In this document: piece after piece, positions 40,606 to 49,066 of the stretch
Position numbering within the stretch: position 1 is the first letter of the stretch
Layout: each line of letters begins with the position of its first letter
NCBI RefSeq assembly: GCF_002217755.1
Contig: NZ_BCFL01000016.1
Location: 1,594,319 to 1,658,318, forward strand
Origin: Streptomyces hyaluromycini
GTDB taxonomy: Bacteria > Actinomycetota > Actinomycetes > Streptomycetales > Streptomycetaceae
Length of the DNA: 64,000 nucleotides
Direction of reading: 5' to 3'
Position numbers and translations under genes: made by a program
Notes under the pieces: generated by a model
The model's database searches: none
What the model saw: only the letters and a program-made list of their open reading frames with translations
Told to the model about the DNA's origin: nothing

Positions 40606-41004
40606 TCAGTCCTCGACGCCGCGCCGAACCCGCCGCGACGGGCTGAACTCGTACAGGTCCAGGATCTCCGGCGGCTCGCTCAGACCCGGGCCCCCGGCGC
40701 GGACCCAGGCGGCGATGTCGGCCGTCGCGTCAGGGTCGTTGACCAGACCGAGCCACACCGGTCGGCCGCCGGCCGCTCGCCCGGCCGGGGACGGCTGGAC
40801 GACGATGACGTCGGCCTGTTCGCAGGCGTCCAGGCAGTTCACGACCCGGACCTGCGCCACGCCGGCCAATTCGGCTTTGAGAGTGGCGAGTTGGGCAGCG
40901 TGGTCGACACCGGGCACCTTGGCCGTACCGCAGCAGCAACCTCGGCACACGGTGACCGTGCACCGGGGTGCCGGCTGCGCGACCGGCGTCCTGCGGCGGC
41001 TCAT
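40606..41004 (-). CDS. (2Fe-2S) thioredoxin-like ferredoxin
   Basis: 132 residues. Thioredoxin-like 2Fe-2S ferredoxin pattern: VTVCRGCCCGTAKVPGVDHA (first Cys group, ~residues 18-37) and VRVVNCLDACEQADVIVVQP (second C-x-x-x-C, ~53-72). Its ATG overlaps the stop of the metal ATPase (ATGA), so it is translated with it. Actinomycete CtpD/CoaT-like metal exporters are sometimes coupled to small redox proteins. A metal or Fe-S homeostasis role is inferred. Confidence 0.85.
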   Translation of the reverse strand: MSRRRTPVAQPAPRCTVTVCRGCCCGTAKVPGVDHAAQLATLKAELAGVAQVRVVNCLDACEQADVIVVQPSPAGRAAGGRPVWLGLVNDPDATADIAAWVRAGGPGLSEPPEILDLYEFSPSRRVRRGVED

Positions 41005-42995
41005 CGGGCAGCCCGCTTCCAGGCGGTCTCGCGCAGCAGGCGGAGTCCGTTGAGGCCGACGAGGACGGTGGATCCCTCGTGGCCCGCCACACCGAGCGGC
41101 AGCGGCAGAGTCCCGGCCAGGTCCCAGACGGCCAGGGCGGCGATGAACACGCCCGCGATCACCAGGTTCTGGACGACCAGCGTGCGTGCCCGCCGGGACA
41201 GCGAGATCACGGCCGGGACGGTGGCCAGTTCGTCACGGACGATGACCGCGTCGGCGGTCTCCAGCGCCAGGTCCGAGCCCGCCCGGCCCATCGCGATGCC
41301 GGTGTGGGCGGCGGCCAGCGCGGGCGCGTCGTTGACGCCGTCGCCGACGACCATCACCTTGCGGCCGGATTCCGCCAGTTCCCGGACCGCTTGCGCCTTG
41401 TGCTCGGGCAGCAATCCGGCGCGCACGTCCTCGATGCCGGCCTCGGCGGCCAGCAGGGCTGCGGCGCGTGGATTGTCCCCGGTCAGCAGGACAGGCGCCG
41501 TTGCGGTCAGAGCCGCGAGAGAGGCGACGGTGGCCGTGCCGTCCGGGCGGAGACGGTCGGCGATGCCGAGGACACCGAGGGGCTCGCCGTCCGCCATGAC
41601 CAGAACGGCGGTCCGGCCGCCGTCCTCCAACTCGGCGGCGAGGACCGACGCACGCGCCGAGCCGGCGCCCCCGGCACCCCCGGCACCGGCGAGCAGCCGC
41701 GCGGGAGCCCCGACCACGACCGTTTGCCCGTCCACGGTGGCCCGTACGCCGACCCCGGGCGTCGAACCGAAGCCGTCGGCCGCCGGAAGGACGAGGCCCT
41801 TCTCCCGTGCCGCGTCCACGACGGCTCGGGCCAGCGGGTGTTCGCTGGGGTGCTCGGCCGCGGCGGCCACGGTGAGCAGCGCGGCCTCGTCCAGGCCGGA
41901 GTCCGGCAGCGGCCGGACGTCGGTGACGCGCGGGGTGCCCTCGGTCAGCGTGCCGGTCTTGTCCAACGCGACCGTGTCGACCTCGCCGAGCCGCTCCATG
42001 ACCACCGCGGACTTGACCAGCACACCGTGCCGTCCGGCGTTGGCGATCGCCGACAGCAGCGGCGGCATCGTCGCGAGGACGACCGCGCACGGCGAGGCGA
42101 CGATCATGAAGGTCATGGCCCGCAGCAGCGAGCCGGTCAGTGCGGCGCCGAAGGCGAGCGGCACGAGGAAGACGGCGAGGGTCGCGGCGACCATGCCGAG
42201 CGAGTAGCGCTGTTCGACTTTCTCGATGAACAGCTGGGTGGGCGCCTTGGTCTCCGACGCCTCCTCGACCATGCGCACGATCCGGGCGATCACCGAGTCG
42301 GAGGGGTCGCGCCCGACCCGGACACGGAGCGAGCCGGTGCCGTTGAGGGTCCCGGCGAAGACCTCGTCGCCCGGCTCCTTGGCCACCGGCAGGGGCTCAC
42401 CGGTGATGGTCGCCTGGTCGACGTCACCGGCCCCGTCCACCACGCGGCCGTCCGCCCCGATGCGCTCGCCGGGCCGCACCAGGATCGTGTCGCCGACGCG
42501 CAGTTCCCCGACGGCCACCGCGACCTCGGCGCCGTCGTCCGTGATCCGGGTGGCGGTGGCCGGGGCCAGGTCGAGCAGACCGCGTACCGAGTCGGCGGTG
42601 CGGGCGGTGGCCAGTGCCTCCAGGGCGCCGGAAACGGCGAAGATGACGATCAGCAGTGCGCCGTCCGTCACCTGCCCGATCGCCGCCGCGCCGAGTGCCG
42701 CGACGACCATCAGCAGGTCGACGTCGAGGGTCTTCTCCTTCAGCGCCCGGAGCCCGGCCCAGCCCGGTTCCCAGCCGCCGGCCGCGTAGGTCAGCGCGTA
42801 CAGCGGGCCCCAGGTCCAGGCCGGGGCGCCGGTCGGCCGGAGGGGCAGCGCCACCAGGAACAGCAGCAGGGCGACCGCCGCCCACCGTGCCTCGGACAGT
42901 GCGAGGACCCGGGTGCGACGCCGGGGCACGGCGGCTCTGCGCGCATCGGCGGTCCGGTCGGCCGGGACCGGCGGTGTGACGAGGGTGGAGGTCAT
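41001..42995 (-). CDS. P1B-4-type heavy-metal translocating P-type ATPase
   Basis: 664 residues from ATG 42995. No N-terminal metal-binding domain. P-type landmarks: TITGEPLPV (A-domain), ASPCAVVLAT (S-P-C in the membrane metal site), DKTGTLTEGTP (phosphorylated Asp), SEHPLARAVV (H-P), GDGVNDAPAL. SPC together with GHEGSTVLVGLNGLRLL in the last membrane helices is the mark of subgroup P1B-4 (Co2+/Fe2+/Zn2+ exporters such as CtpD and CoaT). Divergent from an ArsR/SmtB repressor with a probable shared operator, and coupled to a ferredoxin gene. Exact metal unknown. Confidence 0.92.
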   Translation of the reverse strand: MTSTLVTPPVPADRTADARRAAVPRRRTRVLALSEARWAAVALLLFLVALPLRPTGAPAWTWGPLYALTYAAGGWEPGWAGLRALKEKTLDVDLLMVVAALGAAAIGQVTDGALLIVIFAVSGALEALATARTADSVRGLLDLAPATATRITDDGAEVAVAVGELRVGDTILVRPGERIGADGRVVDGAGDVDQATITGEPLPVAKEPGDEVFAGTLNGTGSLRVRVGRDPSDSVIARIVRMVEEASETKAPTQLFIEKVEQRYSLGMVAATLAVFLVPLAFGAALTGSLLRAMTFMIVASPCAVVLATMPPLLSAIANAGRHGVLVKSAVVMERLGEVDTVALDKTGTLTEGTPRVTDVRPLPDSGLDEAALLTVAAAAEHPSEHPLARAVVDAAREKGLVLPAADGFGSTPGVGVRATVDGQTVVVGAPARLLAGAGGAGGAGSARASVLAAELEDGGRTAVLVMADGEPLGVLGIADRLRPDGTATVASLAALTATAPVLLTGDNPRAAALLAAEAGIEDVRAGLLPEHKAQAVRELAESGRKVMVVGDGVNDAPALAAAHTGIAMGRAGSDLALETADAVIVRDELATVPAVISLSRRARTLVVQNLVIAGVFIAALAVWDLAGTLPLPLGVAGHEGSTVLVGLNGLRLLRETAWKRAAR

Positions 42996-43076
42996 CGGGC
43001 GGGGTCCTTCACGAGGGCATGACGGATCTGCGGGCAACCGGAACCCCGGCACCGCGCTCTCCACCGTACAGGACCA

Positions 43077-43102
43077 CATGAAGACCCATTCATGTGTTCA
43101 TG
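43077..43102. promoter_or_regulatory. candidate ArsR/SmtB operator between the divergent starts
   Basis: CATGAA, six bases, TTCATG (43077-43094) forms an inverted repeat, followed at once by TG and another TTCATG (43097-43102). AT-containing sites of this type between a metal exporter and an ArsR gene are the usual binding places for SmtB-like repressors. Confidence 0.6.
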
Positions 43103-43127
43103 GATGGTTCTCCGTAGGATGGAGCCC

Positions 43128-43517
43128 ATGGGCCATGGAGCTGACGGACGGACCACCACCGCCACCGCACGCGAGCGCCTGGAGGCCGTCGGCGCCGGCG
43201 ACGTGGCCGCCACGCTCCAGGCGCTGGCCACCCCGTCCCGGCTGCGCATCCTGACCCGCCTCCAGGAGGGCCCGTGCGCGGCGACGGAACTCGCCGACGC
43301 CGTCGGCATGGAACAGTCCGCGTGCTCCCACCAACTGCGTCTGCTCCGCAATCTCGGCCTGGTCACCACCGAGCGCCGGGGCCGCTCGGTCATCTACGCC
43401 CTCTACGACAACCACGTCGCCGAACTCCTGGACCAGGCCCTCTACCACGTCGAGCACCTGCGCCTCGGCCTGCGCGACACCTCGGCCACGGCACACCCCG
43501 TGGCCGAGCTGGGCTGA
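43128..43517 (+). CDS. ArsR/SmtB-family metal-sensing repressor
   Basis: 129 residues from ATG 43128 (GGAGCCC upstream; in-frame ATGs at 43119 and 43092 are alternatives, the last one inside the operator). Winged helix-turn-helix: LATPSRLRILTRLQEGPCAA, TELADAVGMEQSACSHQLRL, RNLGLVTTERRGRSVIYALY. C-terminal DNHVAELLDQALYHVEHLRL carries the alpha-5 type D-x-H...H-x-x-E residues that bind Zn/Co/Ni in SmtB/NmtR proteins. It should release the divergent ATPase gene when metal is high. Confidence 0.9.
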   Translation: MGHGADGRTTTATARERLEAVGAGDVAATLQALATPSRLRILTRLQEGPCAATELADAVGMEQSACSHQLRLLRNLGLVTTERRGRSVIYALYDNHVAELLDQALYHVEHLRLGLRDTSATAHPVAELG

Positions 43518-43589
43518 ACGTCTCTCGCAAGCAGTTGATGTGCCGTGCAGGCCGGATGGCGGCTGCTCGGCAGGTGGCAGCCGAGGGGG

Positions 43590-44378
43590 TCAGCGGATGC
43601 GGGCCACTCCCGAGTAGATGCCGCTGCCCTCGGGTTCCGGGGCCGGGGTGGTGGCGAACCACTCGGTCGCCGTCACCAGGCCGGGCGGCACGAGGTCCAG
43701 GCCGTCGAAGAAGCGCTCCACCTCCGGGCGGGTGCGGAAGGCGAGCCTGATGCCGCCCCTGGCGTACTCGGCGACGACCTGTTCGACGAGGTCCGGATAC
43801 AGGTCGGACGCGGCGTGCGACAGGATCAGGTAGCTGCCCGAGGGCAGCGTGTCGAGCAGGGCGCGGACTATGCCGTGGGCGCCCTGCTCGTCGCTGATGA
43901 AGTGCATCAGCGCGATGAGGGACAGCGCGACGGGGCGGTCGAAGTCCAGGACGTGCCGGGCATGCCGGACGATCGCCTCCGGGTCGCGCACATCGGCCTG
44001 GATGTAGTCGGTGGCCCCCTCCGGGCGGCTGATCAGCAGCGCCTCGGCGTGCCGGAGGACGATCGGGTCGTTGTCGGTGTAGACGACCTTGGCCGACGGC
44101 ACGACGTTCTGCACGATCTGGTGCAGGTTCGGCTCGGTGGGGATTCCGGTGCCGATGTCCAGGAACTGGTCGATGCCCTCCTTGGCGAGCCACGCGGCCG
44201 CCCGGTGCATGAACTGACGGTTCTGCCGGGCGGCGTCCCGCGCCTCGGGCGGCAGCTTCTGACCGACCGCCTCGTCGACCGGGTAGTTGTCCTTGCCGCC
44301 GAGCAGCCAGTCGTAGACCCGCGCGGGATGAGCCCTGCTGGTGTCGATCGACAAAGACGGCTGTGGGTTGGTCGTCAT
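43590..44378 (-). CDS. SAM-dependent methyltransferase (streptomycete Methyltransf_19 type)
   Basis: 262 residues from ATG 44378. The family layout common in Streptomyces is present: SRAHPARVYDWLLGGKDNYP at the N-terminus, QFLDIGTGIPTEPNLHQIVQ (SAM-binding glycine loop, ~residues 70-90), VVYTDNDPIVLRHAEALL, YIQADVRDP. These proteins are numerous near helix-turn-helix and DUF397 genes; their substrates are unknown. It stands alone here. Confidence 0.9.
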   Translation of the reverse strand: MTTNPQPSLSIDTSRAHPARVYDWLLGGKDNYPVDEAVGQKLPPEARDAARQNRQFMHRAAAWLAKEGIDQFLDIGTGIPTEPNLHQIVQNVVPSAKVVYTDNDPIVLRHAEALLISRPEGATDYIQADVRDPEAIVRHARHVLDFDRPVALSLIALMHFISDEQGAHGIVRALLDTLPSGSYLILSHAASDLYPDLVEQVVAEYARGGIRLAFRTRPEVERFFDGLDLVPPGLVTATEWFATTPAPEPEGSGIYSGVARIR

Positions 44379-44495
44379 GGCAGCTCCGTCGCGCCGGTGA
44401 AAGGTAGGAGAGAGCGAGTTCGCGATGATCGTACTCGGGGCTCTCATATGCCTTTTGCGAGGGGCGACTTGAGCTCTCCGCGAAGTGATTTCGGC

Positions 44496-45185
44496 TCAGA
44501 GGGTGAGGAGTTCCTCGTAGAAGCCGCCGAACTCCCGTTGCCGGTCGACGAGATGGATCTCCAGGATCCAGTGGCAGGTGCGTCCGGCCTTGTCGGTGCG
44601 GCGGAGTCGGGTGTCGTTGGCGGGGGCGATGTACGACTCCGTGTCGGCGCCGTCGATGGTCTCGTGCGGGAACTCGCCGACCAGGTGCCCGGCGTGCCAG
44701 CCGCCCAGTTCCCAGCCGGCCTCGGCGGCCCGCCGCTCCACCTCCGCGTACAGCTGCTGCCCGGTGATGTCGGGGGCGGCCTCGAAGAAGCGGCGGCCCG
44801 CGGCGAAGATCTCCCCCAGGTCGGCGCGGAGGCGGTGCTTGACCGGGTCGTCGCCGAGGACGAAGGTCCGGCCGAAGTCGGCCTCGTACGCCTCGAAGAT
44901 CGGCCCGAAGTCGGCGAACACGATGTCGTCCGCGCCGATCACCCGGTCCGGCGGGTTCTCCCGGTACGGCTTGAGCGTGTTCGGCCCCGAACGCACGATC
45001 CGCTTGTGCCAGTGCCGGGTCGTGCCGAACAGTTCGTCGGCCAGGTCACGGACGCGGTCGCTGACCACCCGCTCCCCCTCGCCCGGCGCGACCAGCCCGC
45101 GCTCCTCGATCTCCGCGAAGAGCCGCTCGGCCTTCGCCTGGGCATCCAGCAGTCGCGCCGCGCGCGTGGGTTCGTCATCCGCCAT
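44496..45185 (-). CDS. M24 (aminopeptidase P-like) family protein
   Basis: 229 residues from ATG 45185. Creatinase/aminopeptidase fold with VFADFGPIFEAYEADFGRTF (the two Asp metal ligands, ~residues 90-109), GWHAGHLVGEFPHE (His ligand, ~165-178) and HWILEIHLVDRQREFGGFYE (two Glu ligands near the end). It lacks the usual N-terminal domain, so it is a short M24 member. Substrate unknown. Confidence 0.82.
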   Translation of the reverse strand: MADDEPTRAARLLDAQAKAERLFAEIEERGLVAPGEGERVVSDRVRDLADELFGTTRHWHKRIVRSGPNTLKPYRENPPDRVIGADDIVFADFGPIFEAYEADFGRTFVLGDDPVKHRLRADLGEIFAAGRRFFEAAPDITGQQLYAEVERRAAEAGWELGGWHAGHLVGEFPHETIDGADTESYIAPANDTRLRRTDKAGRTCHWILEIHLVDRQREFGGFYEELLTL

Positions 45186-45236
45186 GGCGCCGAAGCTAAC
45201 CAGCGAGATCGTCCATGGCAACGGGATTCCGCACCG

Positions 45237-45301
45237 CTGCGGGTCGCCGCTGCGAGTCACTGCTGCGAGTCACCGCTGCGAGTCACCGCTGCGGCTCGCT
45301 G
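45237..45301. repeat. five tandem 13-bp repeats in a 363-bp gap
   Basis: Unit CTGCGAGTCACCG and variants, five copies (45237-45301). The gap 45186-45548 separates the M24 gene from the secreted hydrolase. The remainder contains the putative promoter region of the hydrolase; no further gene or structured RNA was seen. Confidence 0.75.
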
Positions 45302-45548
45302 TGCGGGGAGCCGCGCACCGTCCCCCCGGCCCCGGAATCCAGGTCACATGACGGATGCCACCGAAAAGGCGTCTTCATAGGGTCCATCGCAGGCCACACC
45401 GATCAATTTCGGCCGTGCGCTTGAGCCAGCCGACCGAGCCGAACTCCTGACGGCACACCGTTCAGGTGGTGCCTGCCGCCCTCGGGCAGCAGCTCAGCGG
45501 CGAGCTCTCTGGCAGACCCATTGCCCAACCCCATGTGCGAGGAGTCCC

Positions 45549-46397
45549 ATGAGCACCGATGTTTCCCGCCGTCAGGTACTGGCCGCCGGAGCGGCGCTGG
45601 CCGGGTCGGCGGCGCTGACAGCCGGCGCGGCAGGAACGGCCGACGCGGCGGCTCCTGCCGGTACCGGTGAGGAGCAGCCGAAGGTGAAGCCCACGGTCGT
45701 GCTGGTGCATGGCGGCTACGCCGATTCGTCCTGCTGGAACGCCACCATCAAGGAGCTGCAGCACAAGGGCTACACCACGGTCTGCGGGTCGAACCCGCTG
45801 CGGGGTATTCCGACCGACGCCCCGTACATCGCGAGTCTGCTGGACTCCATCAGCGGACCGGTCGTGCTGGTCGCGCACTCCATGGGCGGAACGGTCATCA
45901 CGAACGCCGCTGCCGGGAAGACCAACGTCAAGGCGCTGGTCTACATCGCGGCGTTCGTGCCCGACGTGGGCGAGACGCAGGGGGAGCTCATCACCAAGTT
46001 CCCCGGCAGCGAGGTCGAGCCGGTGAGCGTGCCGGTCCCGTACACGAAGGCCGACGGCACGACCGGCATCGATCTGTACCTGGGCAAGGACGGCCAGGCG
46101 GCCTTCGCCGCCGACATCTCCACCGCTGACTTCCAGGTCCTGCAGGCCACGCAGCGGCCGTTCGACGCCGATTCCTTCATCTACCCGACCACGGCCGCGG
46201 CCTGGAAGACGATCCCGTCGTGGGGACTGGTCGCCGGCCGGGACAAGGCGATCCCGCCGGCGTGCGAGCGCTGGATGTACAGCCGTGCGAACGCGCGCAA
46301 GGTCGTCGAGGTGCCGCGCTCGTCCCACGTCGTGATGATCAGCCACCCCAGGATCGTCGCCGATCTCATCGAGGACGCCGCCGAGGCGACCAGCTGA
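45549..46397 (+). CDS. Tat-secreted alpha/beta hydrolase
   Basis: 282 residues from ATG 45549. Twin-arginine signal (VSRRQVLAAGAALAGSAALT) with an Ala-rich cleavage region (~residue 35). The mature part is an alpha/beta hydrolase: VVLVHGGYADSSCWN (oxyanion HGG), VLVAHSMGGTVITNAA (nucleophile Ser in A-H-S-M-G-G, ~residue 115), LVAGRDKAIPP and SSHVVMISHP (catalytic His). Of esterase type; the substrate is unknown. It is followed by a strong terminator. Confidence 0.9.
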   Translation: MSTDVSRRQVLAAGAALAGSAALTAGAAGTADAAAPAGTGEEQPKVKPTVVLVHGGYADSSCWNATIKELQHKGYTTVCGSNPLRGIPTDAPYIASLLDSISGPVVLVAHSMGGTVITNAAAGKTNVKALVYIAAFVPDVGETQGELITKFPGSEVEPVSVPVPYTKADGTTGIDLYLGKDGQAAFAADISTADFQVLQATQRPFDADSFIYPTTAAAWKTIPSWGLVAGRDKAIPPACERWMYSRANARKVVEVPRSSHVVMISHPRIVADLIEDAAEATS

Positions 46398-46407
46398 CCC
46401 TCGCGAC

Positions 46408-46443
46408 GAGTGCCCCGGTCCGCCACCACGGACCGGGGCACTC
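46408..46443. terminator. perfect 15-bp stem-loop terminator
   Basis: GAGTGCCCCGGTCCG, loop CCACCA, CGGACCGGGGCACTC; flanking TCGCGA sequences extend the stem with one mismatch. It lies 10 bases after the hydrolase stop. Confidence 0.85.
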
Positions 46444-46660
46444 TCGCGACCGGTCCGTCCGCCCCCTCGACCTGCCGGCACGCCCGGGATCGCTGGGCGG
46501 ACGGGTTCATGTGGGCCCCCAGGCCCGCTACGCGGGCGCCGACGCACTGGGCCTGCGCCGCTGAACCGGCCCGACTGCCCAACCCGCTAACTTGGAGAGC
46601 CGAAGTCGGTAAAAATTCCATCAATTCAGCTCTTTTCCCTTCCCCGTGAGGCGGCCCGTC

Positions 46661-47083
46661 ATGAGCCTGAGCATCCGCAACCAGATCCCCGGCACCGTCA
46701 CCGCCGTCACGCCGGGCGAGGTGATGGCGACCGTGAAGGTCCGTCTCGACGGCGGCCAGGAGCTCACGGCCGCGATCACCCTGGAGGCGGTGCGGGAGCT
46801 GGGGCTCGCCGAGGGTTCGGCCGTACGCGCGATGGTGAAGTCCACCGAGGTCGCGCTCGCCACCGCCCGCGTGCCGGGCGTCTCCATCCGCAACCAGCTG
46901 CCCGGCACGGTCAGCGACGTGGCCACCGGCGGGGCGATGGCCACGGTCAAGGTCGCCGTGGACGGAGGCCAGGACCTCACCGCCGCGATCACCAAGGACG
47001 CGGTCGGCGATCTCGGCCTGACGGCCGGCGCACCGGTCGTGGCGCTGATCAAGGCGACCGAGGTGTCCCTCGCGACCGCGTGA
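46661..47083 (+). CDS. molbindin: duplicated Mop/TOBE-domain protein
   Basis: 140 residues from ATG 46661. Two tandem ~68-residue Mop domains, each beginning SIRNQ(I/L)PGTV and ending (S/A)TEV(A/S)LATA (residues ~3-70 and ~75-140). Such di-Mop proteins bind molybdate or tungstate anions and buffer or sense them in the cytoplasm. No mod transporter is adjacent. Confidence 0.93.
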   Translation: MSLSIRNQIPGTVTAVTPGEVMATVKVRLDGGQELTAAITLEAVRELGLAEGSAVRAMVKSTEVALATARVPGVSIRNQLPGTVSDVATGGAMATVKVAVDGGQDLTAAITKDAVGDLGLTAGAPVVALIKATEVSLATA

Positions 47084-47107
47084 CCGCGCCCGGTTCGGCA
47101 CGGTCCG

Positions 47108-47866
47108 TCAGAACAGCCCGTTGGAGTGCGGGAGTTCGGCCGGGACCGGGGCGATGACGTCCCAGTGCTCGACGATCCTGCCGTCCGCCACCCGGAACAG
47201 GTCCCAGTAGGCGACCGGGACGCCGAACTCGCCCTCGGACTGGAGCAGGACCAGGTCGCCCTCGGCGACGACCTGGTGAACCGTCTTGTAGACGAGGTTC
47301 TTGCCCTGCTCCGCCCACTTGGCGGCCGCCGCGCCGAAGCCGTCCAGGCCGTCGGCGGCCTCCGGGTTGTGCTGGCGGTAGGTGTCGGTGGAGATGTAGT
47401 CGGTCAGGACCGAGTAGTCGGCGCCGACGAGCACCTTCTGCGCGAACTCGGCCACCAGCGCACGGTTGGCCTCCGTGCGGTCCGGGTCCGACGGCGCGCT
47501 CGGGCCGTCCGTCTGGGAGCGGCCCGAGGCGGTGTCCGTGACCACCGGCGTCAGCGCGTCCCAGTGCTCGGCCAGCCGGCCGTCCGCGTCGACCCGGAAC
47601 AGGTCGAACGCCACCAGCGGTACGGGGCCGAAGCCGTGGTAGGTGCCGTGCAGCGCCACCAGGTCACCGTCGGCGATCACTCGCGCGCCCTCGTAACGGA
47701 AGTCCTCCGGAAGGCCTGCCACCAGAGCGCGCAGCGCCTCCGGGCCGTCCGCCGCCAGGCTGCTGTGCTGACGGTAGTCAGCGGCCACCCAGCGGTCCAC
47801 CGCACCCGGGTCGCGGTCCCCGAACAACTCGCCGGCCGCCTTGAGGACGATGTCCTTGCTGCTCAT
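47108..47866 (-). CDS. two-domain SnoaL-like (NTF2 fold) protein
   Basis: 252 residues from ATG 47866 (GGAG eight bases upstream). Two NTF2/SnoaL-like domains in tandem, each with the tyrosine-rich core: DRWVAADYRQHSSLAADGPE...FDLFRVD (~1-110) and TDYISTDTYRQHNPEAADGL...YWDLFRVADGRIVEHWD (~120-245). Proteins of this kind bind small hydrophobic molecules; many have no known reaction. Divergent from an AraC regulator 97 bp away, which probably controls it. Confidence 0.88.
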   Translation of the reverse strand: MSSKDIVLKAAGELFGDRDPGAVDRWVAADYRQHSSLAADGPEALRALVAGLPEDFRYEGARVIADGDLVALHGTYHGFGPVPLVAFDLFRVDADGRLAEHWDALTPVVTDTASGRSQTDGPSAPSDPDRTEANRALVAEFAQKVLVGADYSVLTDYISTDTYRQHNPEAADGLDGFGAAAAKWAEQGKNLVYKTVHQVVAEGDLVLLQSEGEFGVPVAYWDLFRVADGRIVEHWDVIAPVPAELPHSNGLF

Positions 47867-47963
47867 GACCATGTCTCCGATCTGGTAATTCTCGCCGACG
47901 TCGGTCCGTCGGCACGCCCCCACTCTCCCGGCGGGCCTGGCCGCGCGCACGGTAGAGTCGGGC

Positions 47964-48875
47964 ATGGCCATGGTCGAAACGGGACAACCTTCGGTGCCGC
48001 TGGTGCTCGAACGGGGTTATCGCAACCCCACCCGGCCCGGGCTGGGCCTGGAGCTGCTGTCCTTCGCCGACCTGCGCCGCCGGTTGCCCGGCGACGAGTA
48101 CCGGCGGGTCCACCGGCCCGACTTCCACCACCTCACCCTGGTCCACCGCGGCCACGGCACCGCCATGGTCGACTTCGTCGACCGTCCGTGCCGGCCGGGC
48201 ACCCTGCTGCACATCCGCCCCGGCCAGGTGCAGCGCCTGCCCACGGCGGCCGACGGCACCCCCGCCGGCCTCGACGCCACCCTCGTCCTGTTCACCCCGG
48301 ACTTCCCGCCCCGGCTCCCGGCGACCGCCCGCGTCACCGACGACCCCTTCGGCCCGGCCGCCTGGCAGCTCGGCCCCGCCGACCACGACCGCTTCCGCCA
48401 CGCGTTCGCCGAACTGGCCGATGAATACGGCGCGTACACGACGCGGGACGAGGACTCCGAGATCACCAGAGAGCTGCTGCGCCAGCTCCTCGCCGGCGTG
48501 CTCCTGCGCACGGCCCGGCTGCCCGGCCCCGGGGGTCCCGCGCTGGTGCCGGCCGCGCAGGAGCCGTACCGCCTCTTCCAGCACGAACTGGAGCGCTCCT
48601 TCACCACCCTGCGCCAGGCCCACGACTACGCCGCCCGGCTCGGCTACTCCCTCAAGACCCTCAACCGTGCCTGCCGGCGCGCCACCGGTCACACCGCCAG
48701 GCAGCTCATCGACGCCCGCGTCACCCTGGAGGCCAAGCGGCTGCTGGCCCACACCGACCTGCCCGTCGCCGCCGTCAGCCACCGGCTCGGCTTCACCGAA
48801 CCCACCAACTTCAGCAAGTTCTTCACCCGCGAGACCGGGCGCACCCCGGGTACCTTCCGTGCCGACCAGCGCTAG
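47964..48875 (+). CDS. AraC-family transcriptional regulator
   Basis: 303 residues. N-terminal cupin-like sensor half (FHHLTLVHRGHGTAMVDFVD, PGTLLHIRPGQVQRL) and C-terminal AraC double helix-turn-helix (DYAARLGYSLKTLNRACRRA, VAAVSHRLGFTEPTNFSKFF, TRETGRTPGTFR, ~200-300). Divergent from the SnoaL-like gene. Its TAG stop (48873-48875) is the beginning of an interspersed repeat. Confidence 0.92.
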   Translation: MAMVETGQPSVPLVLERGYRNPTRPGLGLELLSFADLRRRLPGDEYRRVHRPDFHHLTLVHRGHGTAMVDFVDRPCRPGTLLHIRPGQVQRLPTAADGTPAGLDATLVLFTPDFPPRLPATARVTDDPFGPAAWQLGPADHDRFRHAFAELADEYGAYTTRDEDSEITRELLRQLLAGVLLRTARLPGPGGPALVPAAQEPYRLFQHELERSFTTLRQAHDYAARLGYSLKTLNRACRRATGHTARQLIDARVTLEAKRLLAHTDLPVAAVSHRLGFTEPTNFSKFFTRETGRTPGTFRADQR

Positions 48876-49050
48876 GCGCTCCGCTGGAGTGGCCGCGATG
48901 TGCCGTCGGTTGTCCGCGGCGCCGTCGGTTGTCCGCGGCGCCATCGTTCGTCCGCGGCGCCGTCGTTCGTCTGCGGCGCCGTCGTGGCTGGTCGCGCCCA
49001 CGCGGCGGTAGCCGCACATGCAATACAGCCCCGCGCCCCCAGAACGGCGG
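48874..49050. repeat. interspersed intergenic repeat, copy B, with an internal 19-bp tandem array
   Basis: Same blocks as copy A (861-984): AGGCGCTCCGCTGGA, CGTCGTGGCTGGTCGCG, CACGCGGCGGTAGCCGCA. Between the first two blocks it holds four 19-bp units (GCCGTCGGTTGTCCGCGGC and variants, 48902-48977) where copy A has about one. It fills the gap between the convergent araC and ctaG genes, and could act as a bidirectional terminator. Confidence 0.75.
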
Positions 49051-49066
49051 CTGCGCCGCCGAACGG

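Noticed and set aside
45237..45301. CRISPR array
   Set aside because: The 13-bp units are directly adjacent, without spacers; it is a simple tandem repeat.
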